From: Xestospongia muta
Taxonomy: Eukaryota > Porifera > Demospongiae > Haplosclerida > Petrosiidae
Length of the DNA stretch: 64,000 bases
NCBI GenBank assembly: GCA_963693285.1
Contig: OY848924.1
Coordinates: forward strand, 2,594,144-2,658,143
Direction of reading: 5' to 3'
Positions 46,501 to 61,500 of the stretch are shown piece by piece. Within the stretch, counting starts at the first letter, position 1. Each line of letters opens with the position of its first letter. The notes under the pieces were generated by a model. That model worked only from the letters and a program-made list of their open reading frames with translations. It was not told the origin of the DNA and did no database searches. The translations under genes and the position numbers were made by a program.

Positions 46501-49500
46501 AGTGATTTTGTAACATGTGTAACAATTAATATCTTAATTTCTCATGATCTCAGTAATCAAATACAACTCTAAGTAGTCTATTTATCAACATATATAAACT
46601 ACTTATGTCAACTATAACAATCTAGACTATAAAATAACTCTATACAAACACAATCATCACATACATTATATGTAGTGTTTATTATTTAGATGTCTTATAT
46701 TACCTTGTTGTGTAGAATCACTAGGGAGAGTATCTGCTTTGTGTTCACTTGATAGTTCATTAGTAGAATGTTGCTATTGGATACAGGATATAAGTGATAA
46801 TATATGAGGTGTAAAGTATTGTAGTATTACAATACACAAGATTGATGATGTAACTATTATTTATATTATTGATAAGACTGGAGGTGAGGAATTACAATGT
46901 AATTGTTAATAATAATTATTGTCACATAGTGAAACTATCAATCTATCTATGTCAAACTTAGGAATGTTTCTAAGAACCCACAACCACAAAGAATGTTTCA
47001 TGCATGGGTGTGGCTACATATAGTTATTAGTCATAGGCATAGATACCCACTTGTCTAATATGAAAAACTACTTTTTGTATTGCATGGAAGAGGAATATCC
47101 TCTAATATCTTTAACAAAGTGAATTTGTTAATGATTACAATTAATACAATCTACTATATAAGAGGATAAATCATACCTGATGTTCTATCAATAAGTCCTC
47201 AGAAATAGAGCCTTCAGTTGAGTCAGGAGCACTTGATTCCTTATTACATTCTATGGAACAGTGAGTAGAACAAAGTTACAATTATATATGTTAATAGTTA
47301 CATTACTTTCCAATATAATAGTTATATAACATGTACATTAATGTATATATAATATGTGAGCAGTTAGAGAAATATAATACATTCAATATCGATTTTATTT
47401 GGAAATATCTGTTCTTTAAACTGTATGTGTACAATGATGTAATGAACCACTTTTTACCAATTATAGTAAAAATAAACTTACCATTAACTCTTTGGCTGTC
47501 CTCAGTAATGCACTTACTAACACTTTCATCCACATCTATATTGTGAAGGATATATAGTAATTTAATTAGTCTTTGATAATCATGTTAATAATATCTTACC
47601 AGTAGTGGTCAATAGCTCCAAGATATCATCATCACAAATGTCACTAGTTCCCTTTGTCATAGCTACATAAATAAAAACATAAAATAATTATGATGATTAC
47701 TAACCTATAAAGACAATGATAAGTAAAGTATCATTTTTTGAAATCTCTTATTAGCTAACACACAAAGTTGTGCTTTCTATTGCACTTTTAAGTGAAGGCA
47801 CAAATACATTAATTAACAAAAGTACAATCTTGGATTACTGGGAATATTATATGAGTACTCACATTTTAAAAACTTCTCTATCCCCATCAAAACAAGTTTA
47901 TTTTGGATAGATGGACTTCCTATTACTTTTAAAATGGTATTCCAAGTAACAGGTTTAGTCATTCTCTCCATCCAAAGTTGTAGTACTTTGGAAAGTTTGA
48001 CATTATTATGATGGTTGGAACTCTTCAAAGACTCAAGGTCTCCATTTTCAATACCAAGACAAACACCAATAATGTACCACTTATCACAAATCTTAGACAA
48101 TAGATTTAGGAGGTCACAATTCTTAGGAGCTTCTTCTAATGAATTAAAGATAGAAAAATATCAAAAAGAAAACATTAGAACATATTACGGTCTATATAAT
48201 GTTGTTAGGTATATACATGAACATGAAAATCATACCTTTTAGAGTTAAAATATTTCTAGATTGAAGGCAATCTTTTGAGATTTTTATAATCTCATCTTGT
48301 GTTAAACATGGACTTGAGAGAACCTTAAATTCAATAAAATATATCTCTTGAAATAATGAGTACAAGGACAATGTATTAATTTACTTATTGATTATTTTCA
48401 CATATAAAGATGTATAGGCTCATATATCATATAATAATGCAGACATCTATTAGGTTTAATATAGCACTGTAACTTACCAAAGGATTTTGTCCAGTGAAAA
48501 AGCTGTACTCATTGAGATGACTGGCAACATCAGAGTAAGTGGTACCTTTGGATGTATTATAAGATGACATTATACTAGGAGCAAATTCTTGTATGTGTTG
48601 AAGAAATCTCTCTGGAATAACTTGATTGGCTTTACTAGTGGAGAATAAGGCATGGATGACTGCTGGTGCAAGGGAAATGTATGGCTCATGTGGACAAATG
48701 TGTTTAACATTGATTGGACTGTCTTGAACTTCATTATGGTCAAATATTTCCTCATTAACTAACATTCCTCGAGCTACATCATTTACTCTGTAGAGTATTT
48801 GTTCAGAAATGGCCTTACCACGGATGTCAGCTAAAGATCCACAAGGGATGATGTACTCATTAATTTTACATGGACAAAACTGCTTTTGAAGAGAAAGAAC
48901 CAGTTTTATAACAGAGCAACATATTTTTTGACTTTCAACTCCTTTGATATTGGAAACAAATACAGTGACACATCTGTTATGATCTGTCACTTCCACTACT
49001 ACATCAATGCTATGTTTCCAATAAATACCATTCTTCCAGATTGTACAACGACGATTCAACTGCTGCATAGGAGACTCTGTTTCTAATTCATCAGCTTTAA
49101 GGGGACGAGGAAGGCAAAATAGATATGCTAATCGAAGCAAAATAACGTGAAGGAAACGAACAGAGAGGAATTGAAATGGATTAGGGCAATATAAACACCA
49201 ACCAAATCCAAATTGGAAATGCTCATTTAAATCTGAAGGAGGCTCTGTGATGAGAGCTGGAAAGAAAAGAACATCAACATTTGAAATGTGATCTGATGAA
49301 GACAGGTTGGTAGTAATAGCATTCAATGTGTCTGAATCGATAACATGACAAAATTCCATACTTATTAAAAAATCAATAAGCATACTTGTATCATATGTTG
49401 GAAAATGCTCTTGTAAAACAGAAACATGGACAATACCAGTGTTGCTAGAGGTTGGTGTAGGAAGACGCTTAATGTTCTGATTAAAAAGGATACCATTTAC

Positions 49501-52500
49501 GTCAGCAAGGAGTTTTGATTTGTTGACTACAATCCAACTATTACACACTATTTTATTACTCAGAAACAGAACAAGACCTTTGTCACTGAGAATTGACAAG
49601 TAGTCAACCAAAACTGTTTCATCTGAAGGGAGGGATGGATCATCAAGAGCTTTTAGGCTTTCAATAAGCTCATTAAAGCTAATAGCTACTTTTTGTAGCT
49701 TTTGGAGGTAGGCATAATGCACATGGCAATAATAACTAATGCTATCAGACTTATCAAGAATAGCCTTACAACTTTCACGAAAGTGAACAATGAATTCAGG
49801 AAAACCTTTTCCACCTGGGCGATGACACTCCATGGCAACAAAACCTCTATACACTTGTTTTCGGATGGCATCTATAACATGATGATTGACATGCAACTTC
49901 AATTCATCATAATTGCCGGTAAATTGATCAGCATAGCTTCCAACGACAATTACTTGAGAAGGTTTTGTTAAATTAGCACAAACATTTTCAATAAAGTTAA
50001 ACCAGTAATATAACTGTTTCTTGAAGTACTTAAAATCTTTAGTTGAATCTATCACTATTGTAAAAACTGCAGGAGTTCTCAACATAAGATTCTCCAGCAC
50101 AGCTGCATGACTACTATAATATTCTTGATGACCAGCAAAATCATAAAGAATAATATTGCCAACTTCATGACTACGAACATTATGATAGTTAATACCAGCA
50201 GTTTCCAATTGCACACCTTCAACACATTGAGAAGGGTTGTAGTGATAATCAGCAGGTTTATCAGCACGATATATAATGCATTGAGCTAATGAACTCTTTC
50301 CAGCTGTCATGTTTCCACAAAAAAATACTTTTCTATATGAATCAACTGGATAGTCTTGACGACTTTTCTCAAATGGTTCAAACATCTTCAATATTTTAAA
50401 TCTGTTTGGATCATACAGTTGAATTTCTTCTAGTGGTGTATTCTGATGATTGTTACGAGCAAGTGGATTGACTTTTCCAGTGTGAAGTAGATATGAAATC
50501 ATGTCTACTTTACTGTTTGCACAAGCAAGATGTAATGGAGAGTCTCCACTCTGTAAAGAATGAAGAAATACAATTATATTTATCATTAATACAATCTAGA
50601 TCATGCATTTATGATAGATAAATAATGTTATATAATCTCCTAATAGAGTAACAATGAAGATTTTGCAAACAATTTTGTTATTGAATGTTAATTTCCCTTA
50701 AAATATTGATATTATAAAATCAATATCACATTGTTAAAGTTAAGAAACATATATACATTGATAGAAATATCAGTGTAGTCATGATCACAAACATAGAAAG
50801 AAGGACAAAATCCTAGAATTTGAAACCAGTATATTAGATATTAGTCTGTGCTTGCTTCTTATATGCCTATTGTTTGATTTAAGTGTTAATGTTTAAAAGA
50901 CCATAAGAAAAATAATGTTTTTAACTTGCTATACCTAGACAACATGACGAAATGGCAGTGATGTAGTTTGTTATTTAGTGACGTTTCACAAGTGGCAGTT
51001 TATGGAGACTCTGTTCTTTTGCTAAGCTATATATTTTGTACACTCAGAGTTTATAACACTTGTTAAATCTTCACTAAACCAAAGTATGCAAGTAGATAGA
51101 AGAGGAAACTTGAGGAAACTCATCAACCAAGTCACTTAAATGTGCAAGTAATCGTTCACATGATAACAATTATTACTTTTCAAATAGGCATGGACACAAA
51201 GATCTTAGCAGACCAAGATAAGTGAAAATGGCCATAACTTGAGAATGAAACATTCTTAGGAAAATGTCCACATTAAAAATGTAGATAAATATTATTGTAC
51301 ACACAGTAATTTTTGAGAGTGATACTCTACCAAATAATTACTGGTACTTTTATAACAGACAGACACAATGACAGACAGACTGACAAAGTAATGCAATTTT
51401 GCCCACACAGTGAGTTGTGAGGGTTAATAAGAAGAACATCACATTGTGGATATTGTTTGTAAAAAGCACTAATAATACTAATAATTGTCTCTCTTTATAC
51501 ATACAAATATAAAACATATTTCATCAGTTTATAATTAATATACTTTAAATTATCACTAGTATGTTATCATAGTAATAGTTGCTATGACAACAACTATTAC
51601 AATGTTAATGCTGTTCAGTAATGTCTATCAATTGATAACTTAATAACTATAATTAGTAAGGAATATGTTTATAACAGGCCACACCTACTGATAGCTCCCA
51701 ATAACTATCCTAGTTAATCCTTTACTTGTGTAAAAATTTAAAGGACGAATCAACATAGTTCTAATAACCACACCCACTACTCTTTAAATCTTATTTATAG
51801 TGATAGGTAATATCATTGTTAAGTATTAGCATCATAGCCAGATATGAACAAATTCACTATTTATCCAGTATATCATGCTAACTATGATTTTACATAGAAA
51901 TGAACAAAATGGCTTGTCATATGTCAATGTACTTTCACCTCAAATTGATGATCTATTTAGAATATATGAAGTTCCTAAGAATGCTATTACCCAATTATAA
52001 GAAAATCAAGGTAAAGTGTATTATAATAGAGGATCAAAAACTATTGAAGCCACAAACAGACAGGTAAATCATAAGAGTATAGACAAGTTTATATGTACAC
52101 GTGTAAAGGGAAAGATTAATAACCTTTACACAGAACAGTCAAATTTTGCTATTAATTATTCATAACTATTAACAAATTGATCCATTAATAAATATTGTCA
52201 TTGATTGATATAATGACAACAGGTTATGTTTGACACATTGCAGGCAAAAATCAAAATTTGAATTTGATTATTATTCTTGGAATATCTTTTGTCAAAAACA
52301 TGTTATCAAAATATTGGACAGTCTGGATATGAGTGAGGTAGATATCAATATTGAAGACAATATTAAATGTCATACTTCAAAGGAATAACTTATAAATAAC
52401 TATAATGTGACTTACTTTATCTGTAGCATTTACGTCAGTGTGTCCCACTTCAATTAATACCTTTAGAACATCAACACGTCCCTCCTGTGCTGCATAATGT

Positions 52501-55500
52501 GCTGGTGTTCTACCAACCTAGAAAACATAAGAGGAAAAGTTATTCAATTACAAAAAGCACAGGAACTATCATACAATAAACTATATAGTCAATATAACAG
52601 TCATCAATAGAGATAAACATAGCTATCGTATTATCATGTCAAACCTGACCAATGACAGGGACATAAAAAAACACAGAAACTATCTAAGATATTAAATGAG
52701 TGTCAGTTTATCATAAATATTATCATCAATAATAAACAAGATCTTTTAGGTCATAGAATTATCATAACTACCACACTTATAATGATTATCAATTCTATTA
52801 ACATAATATAAATATTTAAACTTGACTTTATGATCAAATTAAAAATGTATATAGTTTCTAAGTATTATAACCATTGAGATGATATTCTATGGAGGGTTCA
52901 ATGTAATATATATTATTATGAAAGTTTTTAACTCACTACACCTAGACAACATGCCCAAATGGCAGTAATGTAGTGGGTTACTATGTAATGTTTTGCAAGT
53001 AGCAGTTCATTGAGTCCCTTTCTTTTGCTAAGCTGTAATTTACATGAGTCAAGGAGAGACCCAGATAAGACACAATGCTACATGACATTACTCTTTGTCC
53101 ATCAGAATTAAGGGATAACTGTGTATTCTCAATGTAACCACAAGTTTATTAGAATAGCAATGTCTGTTACATGTTAATATATTCAGAATATAAGGGAGGT
53201 TTAATATCTAGTGAGTAACATATATCCATGGATGACATAAGCTTATTTAACATCCATAATGTATGCTCTATCCTTCCTATTGTCACTATGAAGTACATGT
53301 AATGAAAATAACAAACTACAACTACCACAGATATATTAATTAATTTATAAAAGTTTAATCATAAGAAACAACTGGGACTACAATATATATTAATGCAAGT
53401 ATTAATAGTATAACAATTATGCCTGGTCTGAAAGAAGGGATAATCAACACTTTATCTTTGGACTATTATTACTACCACTTTTATAAATAGCTACATCACT
53501 TTTAACCAAACCTCTCAATAACAACCATATAACTTGTTGTACCTGATTTACATGTTCTGTGTATGGTACATCTACTATCTCAAAATTAAAATGGAATGGC
53601 TGACTACTGGCTGTTTTCTTATAAGAGTTTAGGGTTTAGGCTATGGCTGCAAGTTTAGCAACAGTATAAAAGTATAGTATAATGATACAATGCCTACAAT
53701 TATCAGAACAGAGTTTGACACAAATGGCATATCATAATAATTATTAGTGGGACCTATTTGAATACCAACACGTTTCAAACTATATGTACTACTATTATAA
53801 CAGGCCACACCTACTAATACCTGACACTGACTATCTTTGTCAATCCTTTACTAACAAAAATTTGAACAGCAAGTCGATGTAGAAATTACTAATAGCCACA
53901 CCCATAACATTCTATATCTATTAAATACTGATTTAAATCTAGTAGCATGTAGTAATCTCTACAAACAATATACACTGACCATGTCACAAATACTAGGATC
54001 TGCTTTGGAATTTAAGAGTAGCTGTACAATATCAAAGTAACCTCCTTCTGATGCTAAATGTAGAGCTGTTTTCTGATACTAGAGGAAGTACACAAATATT
54101 TATTGTTGATTATAATACCATTAAATTTTATAGACTATTATAATATATACCAATAATAAAATGGACTGGATATTAAAATTTGAACAGGATTAAAATTACA
54201 AAAAACATCTTAAAATGCTTTTGTTTGTATTGGTATTACAGTTGTTTTCTCTATTATTGAAAACTGCATATCCATAGAATTTAATAATAGAACTGTATAT
54301 GTCATATGTTGGCTGACATTCACTGACCATGAATATCATTTACCAAAAACAAGATTATATCAATAAATACAAATCTACTAGTTTACAAATAAAATCTTTT
54401 GATAAATTTGAATTTGAAAAAAGCTGTAATAATAGTGCAAGGCTAGTAGGATGTTTGTCAAAACGTCAAAATAGGCATATTAATTAAAGGTCTGGGTTAA
54501 AAATTCCTTCTTTATTTACATTGTATGACAATGTAAATAGAGTAAATGATAGAGAAATCTTATAGAAATAGGAAAACAGAGATTAAACAATGTCTATAGG
54601 AGCGTGTTGGGCTAAATCACCTAAGTGCATGTAATTGATCCCTTTGTTATAGAATATATTACTTTAAAAAGTAAATACTAACAAACAACAGTAATTTATT
54701 ACTATTTAATCAGTGTACTAACCTTCCATAAACCACCATGATGAACATTGACATTAGTACCTGATGTAAGTGCTAGAGTTACATTTTCTATATCACCATT
54801 TTCAGCTGAAGTCAAAAGTAAGTCATCCTGTTAAAATAAATAATATATTATACTGTGACATGTACCCACATATAATTAGGTCATGTTTATAATATATCAT
54901 AACATATAAGATCACTATGTCCATGTCATCTATACAATAAATATATTATTACATTTATCACTTACATTTATAACTTGATCCATATCTCTTTCTCCAAAAG
55001 AACATAAGAGCTTGACAATGATATCATGACCATACCAGTATGCTTTATGAAGTGGACTATGTCCCCACTATAAAATGAAATAAATTGTTTAATAATAACA
55101 ATAGATTAAACTTGTTAAAGTGGACATATATGGAAATATACATACACACATGGTCCAAGACAATCTTAGGACTGATCAGGTTTATTATTAATGCTTTATA
55201 TTGTTTTACATATTAGGTTCCAGTCTTATTAGTAATTGTTATATATCAAACAACAAATGAGAGCTACTTTCTCCCACCCACACAAATTTCATTGAAAACT
55301 AATTGTATTGCAGGAAAAGGTTAACTTAATTGTATTCATTACATTGGCTTTGATCTATACCCTGTCGTACTAGACATGTAGTACTACATATATGTCATGT
55401 AGTAGAGATAATAAATGAAATATAAACTATACACAATTTATTATAACAGGCCATATCTACTCATACCTGACACTGACTATCTTTGTCAATCCTTTACTAA

Positions 55501-58500
55501 CAAAAATTTGAACAAGAGGTCAATGTAGAAATTACTAACAACCACACCCATAACATTCTACATCTATTAAATACTGATTTAAATCTAGTAACATGTAGTA
55601 ATCTCTACAAACAATATACACTAACCTCATCAAAAATATTGGGATCTGCATTGGAGTTTAACAATAGTTGCACTATATCACAGTAACCTCCTTCTGAGGC
55701 TAAATGTAGAGATGTTTTCTGGTACTAGAGGAAGTACAGAAGTATTTATTGTTGATCATAATAGTATTAAATTTTATAGAATATTAACATATACCAATAG
55801 TAAAAACTAACACTTACTAAAATTTAAATAGGATTAAAATTACAAAAATTATCCGAAGATGCTTTTGGATGTATTGGCATTGCAGTTGTTTTCTTTATTA
55901 TTGAAAATTGGAAATTTGAAAAAGTTATCATAGAATAATAGAGAAGAATGGCTCATTACTAGATGTTTCTCCTATAGGGTTTAGGCTTTGGCTACAAGTC
56001 TAGTAACAGTATAAAAGTATAGTATAATGCTAATGATACAATGTCTATAATCATCAAAGCAGTTTGACACAAATGGCACAATATACTAGTGAGACCTCTG
56101 TGAATACCAAGATGTTTCCAACTATATGTACTGCTATTATAACAGGCCACACCTACTGATACCTGACACTAGCTATTTTTGTTAATCCTTTTACTAACAA
56201 TAATTTGAACAATGAGTCGATGTAGAAATTACTTACAGCCACACCCATAACATTCTATATCAATTAAATATTGATTTAAAACTAGTAACATGTAGTAATC
56301 TCTACAAACAATATACACTGACCCAGTCAGAAATGTTAGGATCTGCATTAGAGTTTAACAATAGTTGTACGATATCATAGTAACCTCTTTTTGATGCTAA
56401 ATGTAGAGCTGTTTGCTGAGACTAGAGGAAGTACACAAGTATTTATTATTGATTATAATAGCATGAAATTACATAGAATATTATAATATATGCCAATAAT
56501 AAATGGAACACTTATTAAAATTTAAATAGGATTAAAATTACAAAAATTGTTCTAAGATGCTTTTGGATGTATTGGTATTGCAGTTGTTTTCTCTATTATT
56601 GAAAACTAGAGATTTGAAGTAGTCATCATAGAATAATGGAGAAGTATGTCTTACTACTGGCTGTTTTTCCTGTGCTCAAGGGTTTGGGTTTAGGTTTTAG
56701 GTGCAAGTCTAGTAACAGTATAAAAGTATAGTATAATGTTAATGATACAATGCCTACAATCATCAGACGAGTTTGACACAAATGGCACAACATTTTAGTA
56801 GGACCTCTGTGAATACCAAGATGTTTCCAATTATATGTACTATTATTATAAAAGGCCACACCTACTGATACCTGACACAGGCTATCTTTGTTAATCCTTT
56901 TCTAACAAAAATTTGAAGAACAGATCAATGTAGAATATGCTAACAGCCACACTCATAACATTCTATATCTATTAATACTGAATCTAGTAGCATGTAGTAA
57001 TCTCTACAAACAATATACACTGACCAAATTGTCATAAATATTGGGATCTGCATTGGAGCTTAACAATAGTTGTACGATATCATAGTAACCTTCTTTTGAT
57101 GCTAAATGTAGAGCTGTTTGCTGACCCTAGAGGAAGTACACAAGTATTTATTTTGATTATAGTAGCATTAAATTTTATAGAATATTATAATATATATCAA
57201 TAATGAGGTGGACCACATATTAAAATATAAACAGAATTAAAATTACAAAAATCATCTTAAAATGCTTTTGTATGTATTGGTATTGCAGTTGTTTCCTTTA
57301 TTATTGGAAACTGGAGATCCATAGAATTTAATAATAGAAATGTTCATGTCATTAGTGGGCTGACATTCACTGACCATGAATATCATTTACCAAAGACAAT
57401 ATATTATATCAATAAATACAAATCTACTAGTTTACAAATAAAATAACAGTCTGTTGTTAAACTTGAATTTGGCAAAAAGTTGTACTAATAGTGCAAGGTT
57501 AGAAGCTTGTCAAAATGTCAAAAAAAGGTATATAAATTAAAGGTCTATGCTAATAAATTCCTTGTTCATTAACAATGAATGACAATGTAAATAGAGTAAA
57601 TGATAAAGAAGTCTTATGGAATAAGAAAAGGGAGATTAAACAATCTTCTAGATGAAACATGGTCTACTACAGAGAGGGTGGGGCTAAATCTCTTAAGTGC
57701 CTGCCTGTAATTAATCTCCTTTGTTATAGAATGTATTACTATAAAAGTAAACACTAACAAACAACAGTAATTTATTACTATTTAATCAGTGTACTAACCT
57801 TCTTAGCATGACAAACATTGACATTAGCACCTAATGTAAGTGCTAGAGTTACATTTTCTATATCACCATTTTCAGCTGAAGTCAAAAGTAAGTCATCCTG
57901 TTAAAATAAATAATATATTATAACTGTGACATGTACCCACATATAATTAGGTCATGTTTATAATATATCATAACATATAAGATCACTATGTCCATGTCAT
58001 CATATACAGTAAATATATTATTACATTTTTTCACTTACATTTCTAACTTGGTCCATATTTCCTACAAATAAACATAAGAGCTCAACAATGTTATCATGAC
58101 CATACCAGTATGCTAGATAAAGTGGACTATGTCCCCACTAAAATGAAATAAATTGTTTAATAGTAACAATAGATTAAACTCGCTAAAGTGGACATATATA
58201 AAAATATACTTACACACATGGTCCAAAACAATCTTAGGACTGATCAAATATATTTTATGTAAGAACATATTAATGTTTTATATATTGTTTTACATATTAT
58301 GTTTATTATATTTTCCACTCATATTAGTAATTGTTATATACGAAAAACAAATGAGAACTACTTTGTACTATCCACAAAAATTACATAGAAAATTAATTGC
58401 ATGGCATGAAAAGGTTAACTTAATTGTATTCATTATATTGGCTTTGATCTATATCCTGTCCTACTAGACAGGTAGTACTACATATATGTACATGTAGTAG

Positions 58501-61500
58501 AGATAATAAATGAAACATAAACTATAAATAATACACACAGACCTTGTTATAAATATTGGGATCTGCATTTGACTGTAGGAGAAATTGGACTATCTCAGTG
58601 TGACCATTAACTGAAGCAAAATGCAAAGCTGTATTATCATCCTAATAATAAAACAGCAAAGAATGCAAATGAAAATATGACTACTACAATTTTTAAAATA
58701 CTACAATAAGAAAATATAACTAAATCTGGTAATCAGTTATAGTATATAGTGAAGATATCACAGCAATGTTGGACATCATACTATAGAGTTAGTAACAGTT
58801 TAAAAATATATGTGTACACAAATGAAGCAGTGACTTTGTTGATGACAGAATTAGTCTAATCCCTTGTCTATTACAGCAATACAACAACATTGTTTATTGT
58901 GGTATCTAGATATAGTAAGTTCATAACATAGAAGTCAAAATATATATTGAACTGTGGATTCTTATTACCGTATTTCTCTGAATTAGTGCCTATGGGTGCT
59001 TACAATTCATTTGAAATTTAAATGGGGTGGGCACTTACACACGATTTTTCAAAAACTGCTTCTAATAAATGCCCACTTATGAAGGAACACAACAATCTCA
59101 TGATAGATTTGCTTTTGCTATGATGAAGGGCAAATTGACAGTTGGTCATATCCCAAAAGAAATTTCAAAGATATGTTGCTTCTTTCTTTACAAGGGGGAA
59201 CAATACACTGTATAGTATTGAGCAAAGCAGTTTAGAAGTGCCTTGTTAGCTGACCTTTTCAATTCCAAATGGAACAAAAGACAACAAAACTTAATATCTA
59301 AACTTAGAAAATTACTAGCCTAACTTATTTCTATTTCTCTTTGCTCAACAGATGATAATAATCACAATAACCCCAAATCTAAAGGGGTGACATTTTCTGT
59401 TAAAGACAAAATATGAGATGGGCACTTACATAGAGGGTGGGCACTTGCTTGGAGTATACAGATTTAACGTGTATTAAGTCATTTTAACCACACCTAAATA
59501 TTTATTATGAACTTATTATGTACTGTGGCTTTGAGTATCATACTTTGTTGATAATCATATTGATTCCTATATTACAATGTCATAACACATACAGAATAGC
59601 TCCTTAGAGTTTGAGTATTTCATGACAAAAATATTATTCAAGCATTAAATCTTGTATATCTGACATCTCATGAAAATATTATATATTTTAAAATAAAATT
59701 ATAATTGTGAAATTAATGAGTTATCCTCTACTAGAAAAGAGTCATTTATTATAATAAGATATAACTTACTCTAATTTGGTCTTTAGCATTCACATTAATA
59801 TTGTTCTTTAAAGATTCTTTCACTATATCTACTAGTCCTTTTGCAGCAGCTGCTAACAATATTTCATCCTAAGAAATCACAATAAGTAAATACAGATAAT
59901 GTACATCATAATAAATACAACAGTATATACTAGGAATACACATGTGCATAAATGTCACATGACCCAGATTTCATCTACCAGAAGCTCCATTATTAACTAT
60001 GTATAAAGTACATGACCATGAACAGTGTTATATAACTATATCCAACATATTAAAGTACACTTGATTTATCTGAAATGATTTCAAAACATTAATACTAACA
60101 TTCACTAATAGATAGATAAAGATCTCCTTTATGACAGAAGATTTACAGTGCTACCATAGGGTTAAGATGGGTAGCTAGTCAAAGATAATTTAGTCATTGT
60201 TTAGAAATACATTCAATCCAGTTTAATCTTCTTCTCAAAAAAGTCTTATAAACCAATTGACACAAAAACTAAAGACTAAATAGAAGCCTGGTAAATATGA
60301 TATACTAAAATCAACTTAGTAAACCATTTTACAACTTGAATTTTATTAGTTATGAATAAACATTCCTGTGGTTACATGTTCTGAAACCAATTAATTACAT
60401 ACCTAAACATGACAGATATACAAACATTTAACTAGTACTAAGACACTCAGTAATATATCTTGACTTTAATTAATGTAATTGTAAATGTTATATGAAGTCA
60501 ATTGCTAACACTGTTGTATCTTAGTGTTATATGATATGTTTTAAACTAATGATTTAATTATAGTTACTAGCTATAGAAACTAATATTAAAAGAAAGGTAG
60601 TGTGGAGATAAACAGAACATAGGTACATAACAATTATATCAGTAAAGGTCATAATAATTATCCATTAAATGTATTATTATGTGTATAAGGACTTGGGCAA
60701 TAAATAGGAGACATTATAATGTAATTATGTACATGTACATAATATCAATGTAATAATTAAACACTTGAGCTATACTAAATATTGACGTCAACTACATACA
60801 TGTATACACTCACATAATCAGGAGTAGCACCTGCATTTTCTAAGAACTGGACTATTGTATTATGACCTTTGATATATGCTATAGTATGAGCTCTTTTACC
60901 CTATATAATAAACAAATATATTTTAATACATGAAATACAATCAAATTCCATATCTGTGTATACACAATACAAGCCATTACTTTACATTGACATGTATCAT
61001 TAATTAAGACATTACTATCACACAATATAATGGATTTCATTCAATTAAATTATAAAACAATATTAAAAATACTACATGTAAAGATCGTGTATGTTATTAA
61101 TTGTGGATACTAATTCAGTAACTTTAACAAATAGAATAATAATTAATAAATTGTATAAATGTTGAAGTTTTTGATTAATATTTAGATGTGGCTAAAATGA
61201 CTTAATACTCACTAAATCTACATAATTTGAATTAATTACTTAAGTTAGTAGACACAAATTATAACAGTAGGTTAAAGGGAAATTAATAGGATCTTACCTT
61301 AAAAAGACATTTCAAGTTTGCTCCTTTCTGAAGGGCTTCTTTGACTTTCTCTAAATGTCCGTCATTAGCAGAGTCCCAAAGTTGATAGTCCTATGTAATA
61401 ATAAAACAAGTCATTACATTTAAAACTAGTAAATCATACACAACTACATGTATTATATGACACTAATGAAACTATAGGACAGGTCAAATACAGTTACCAC

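Noticed and set aside
48427..48477. Extension of gene B's ROC-COR exon to the stop at 48427
   Set aside because: The frame continues past a good GTAAGTT donor after GQNPL; gene A splices at the same residue and the downstream exons keep frame.
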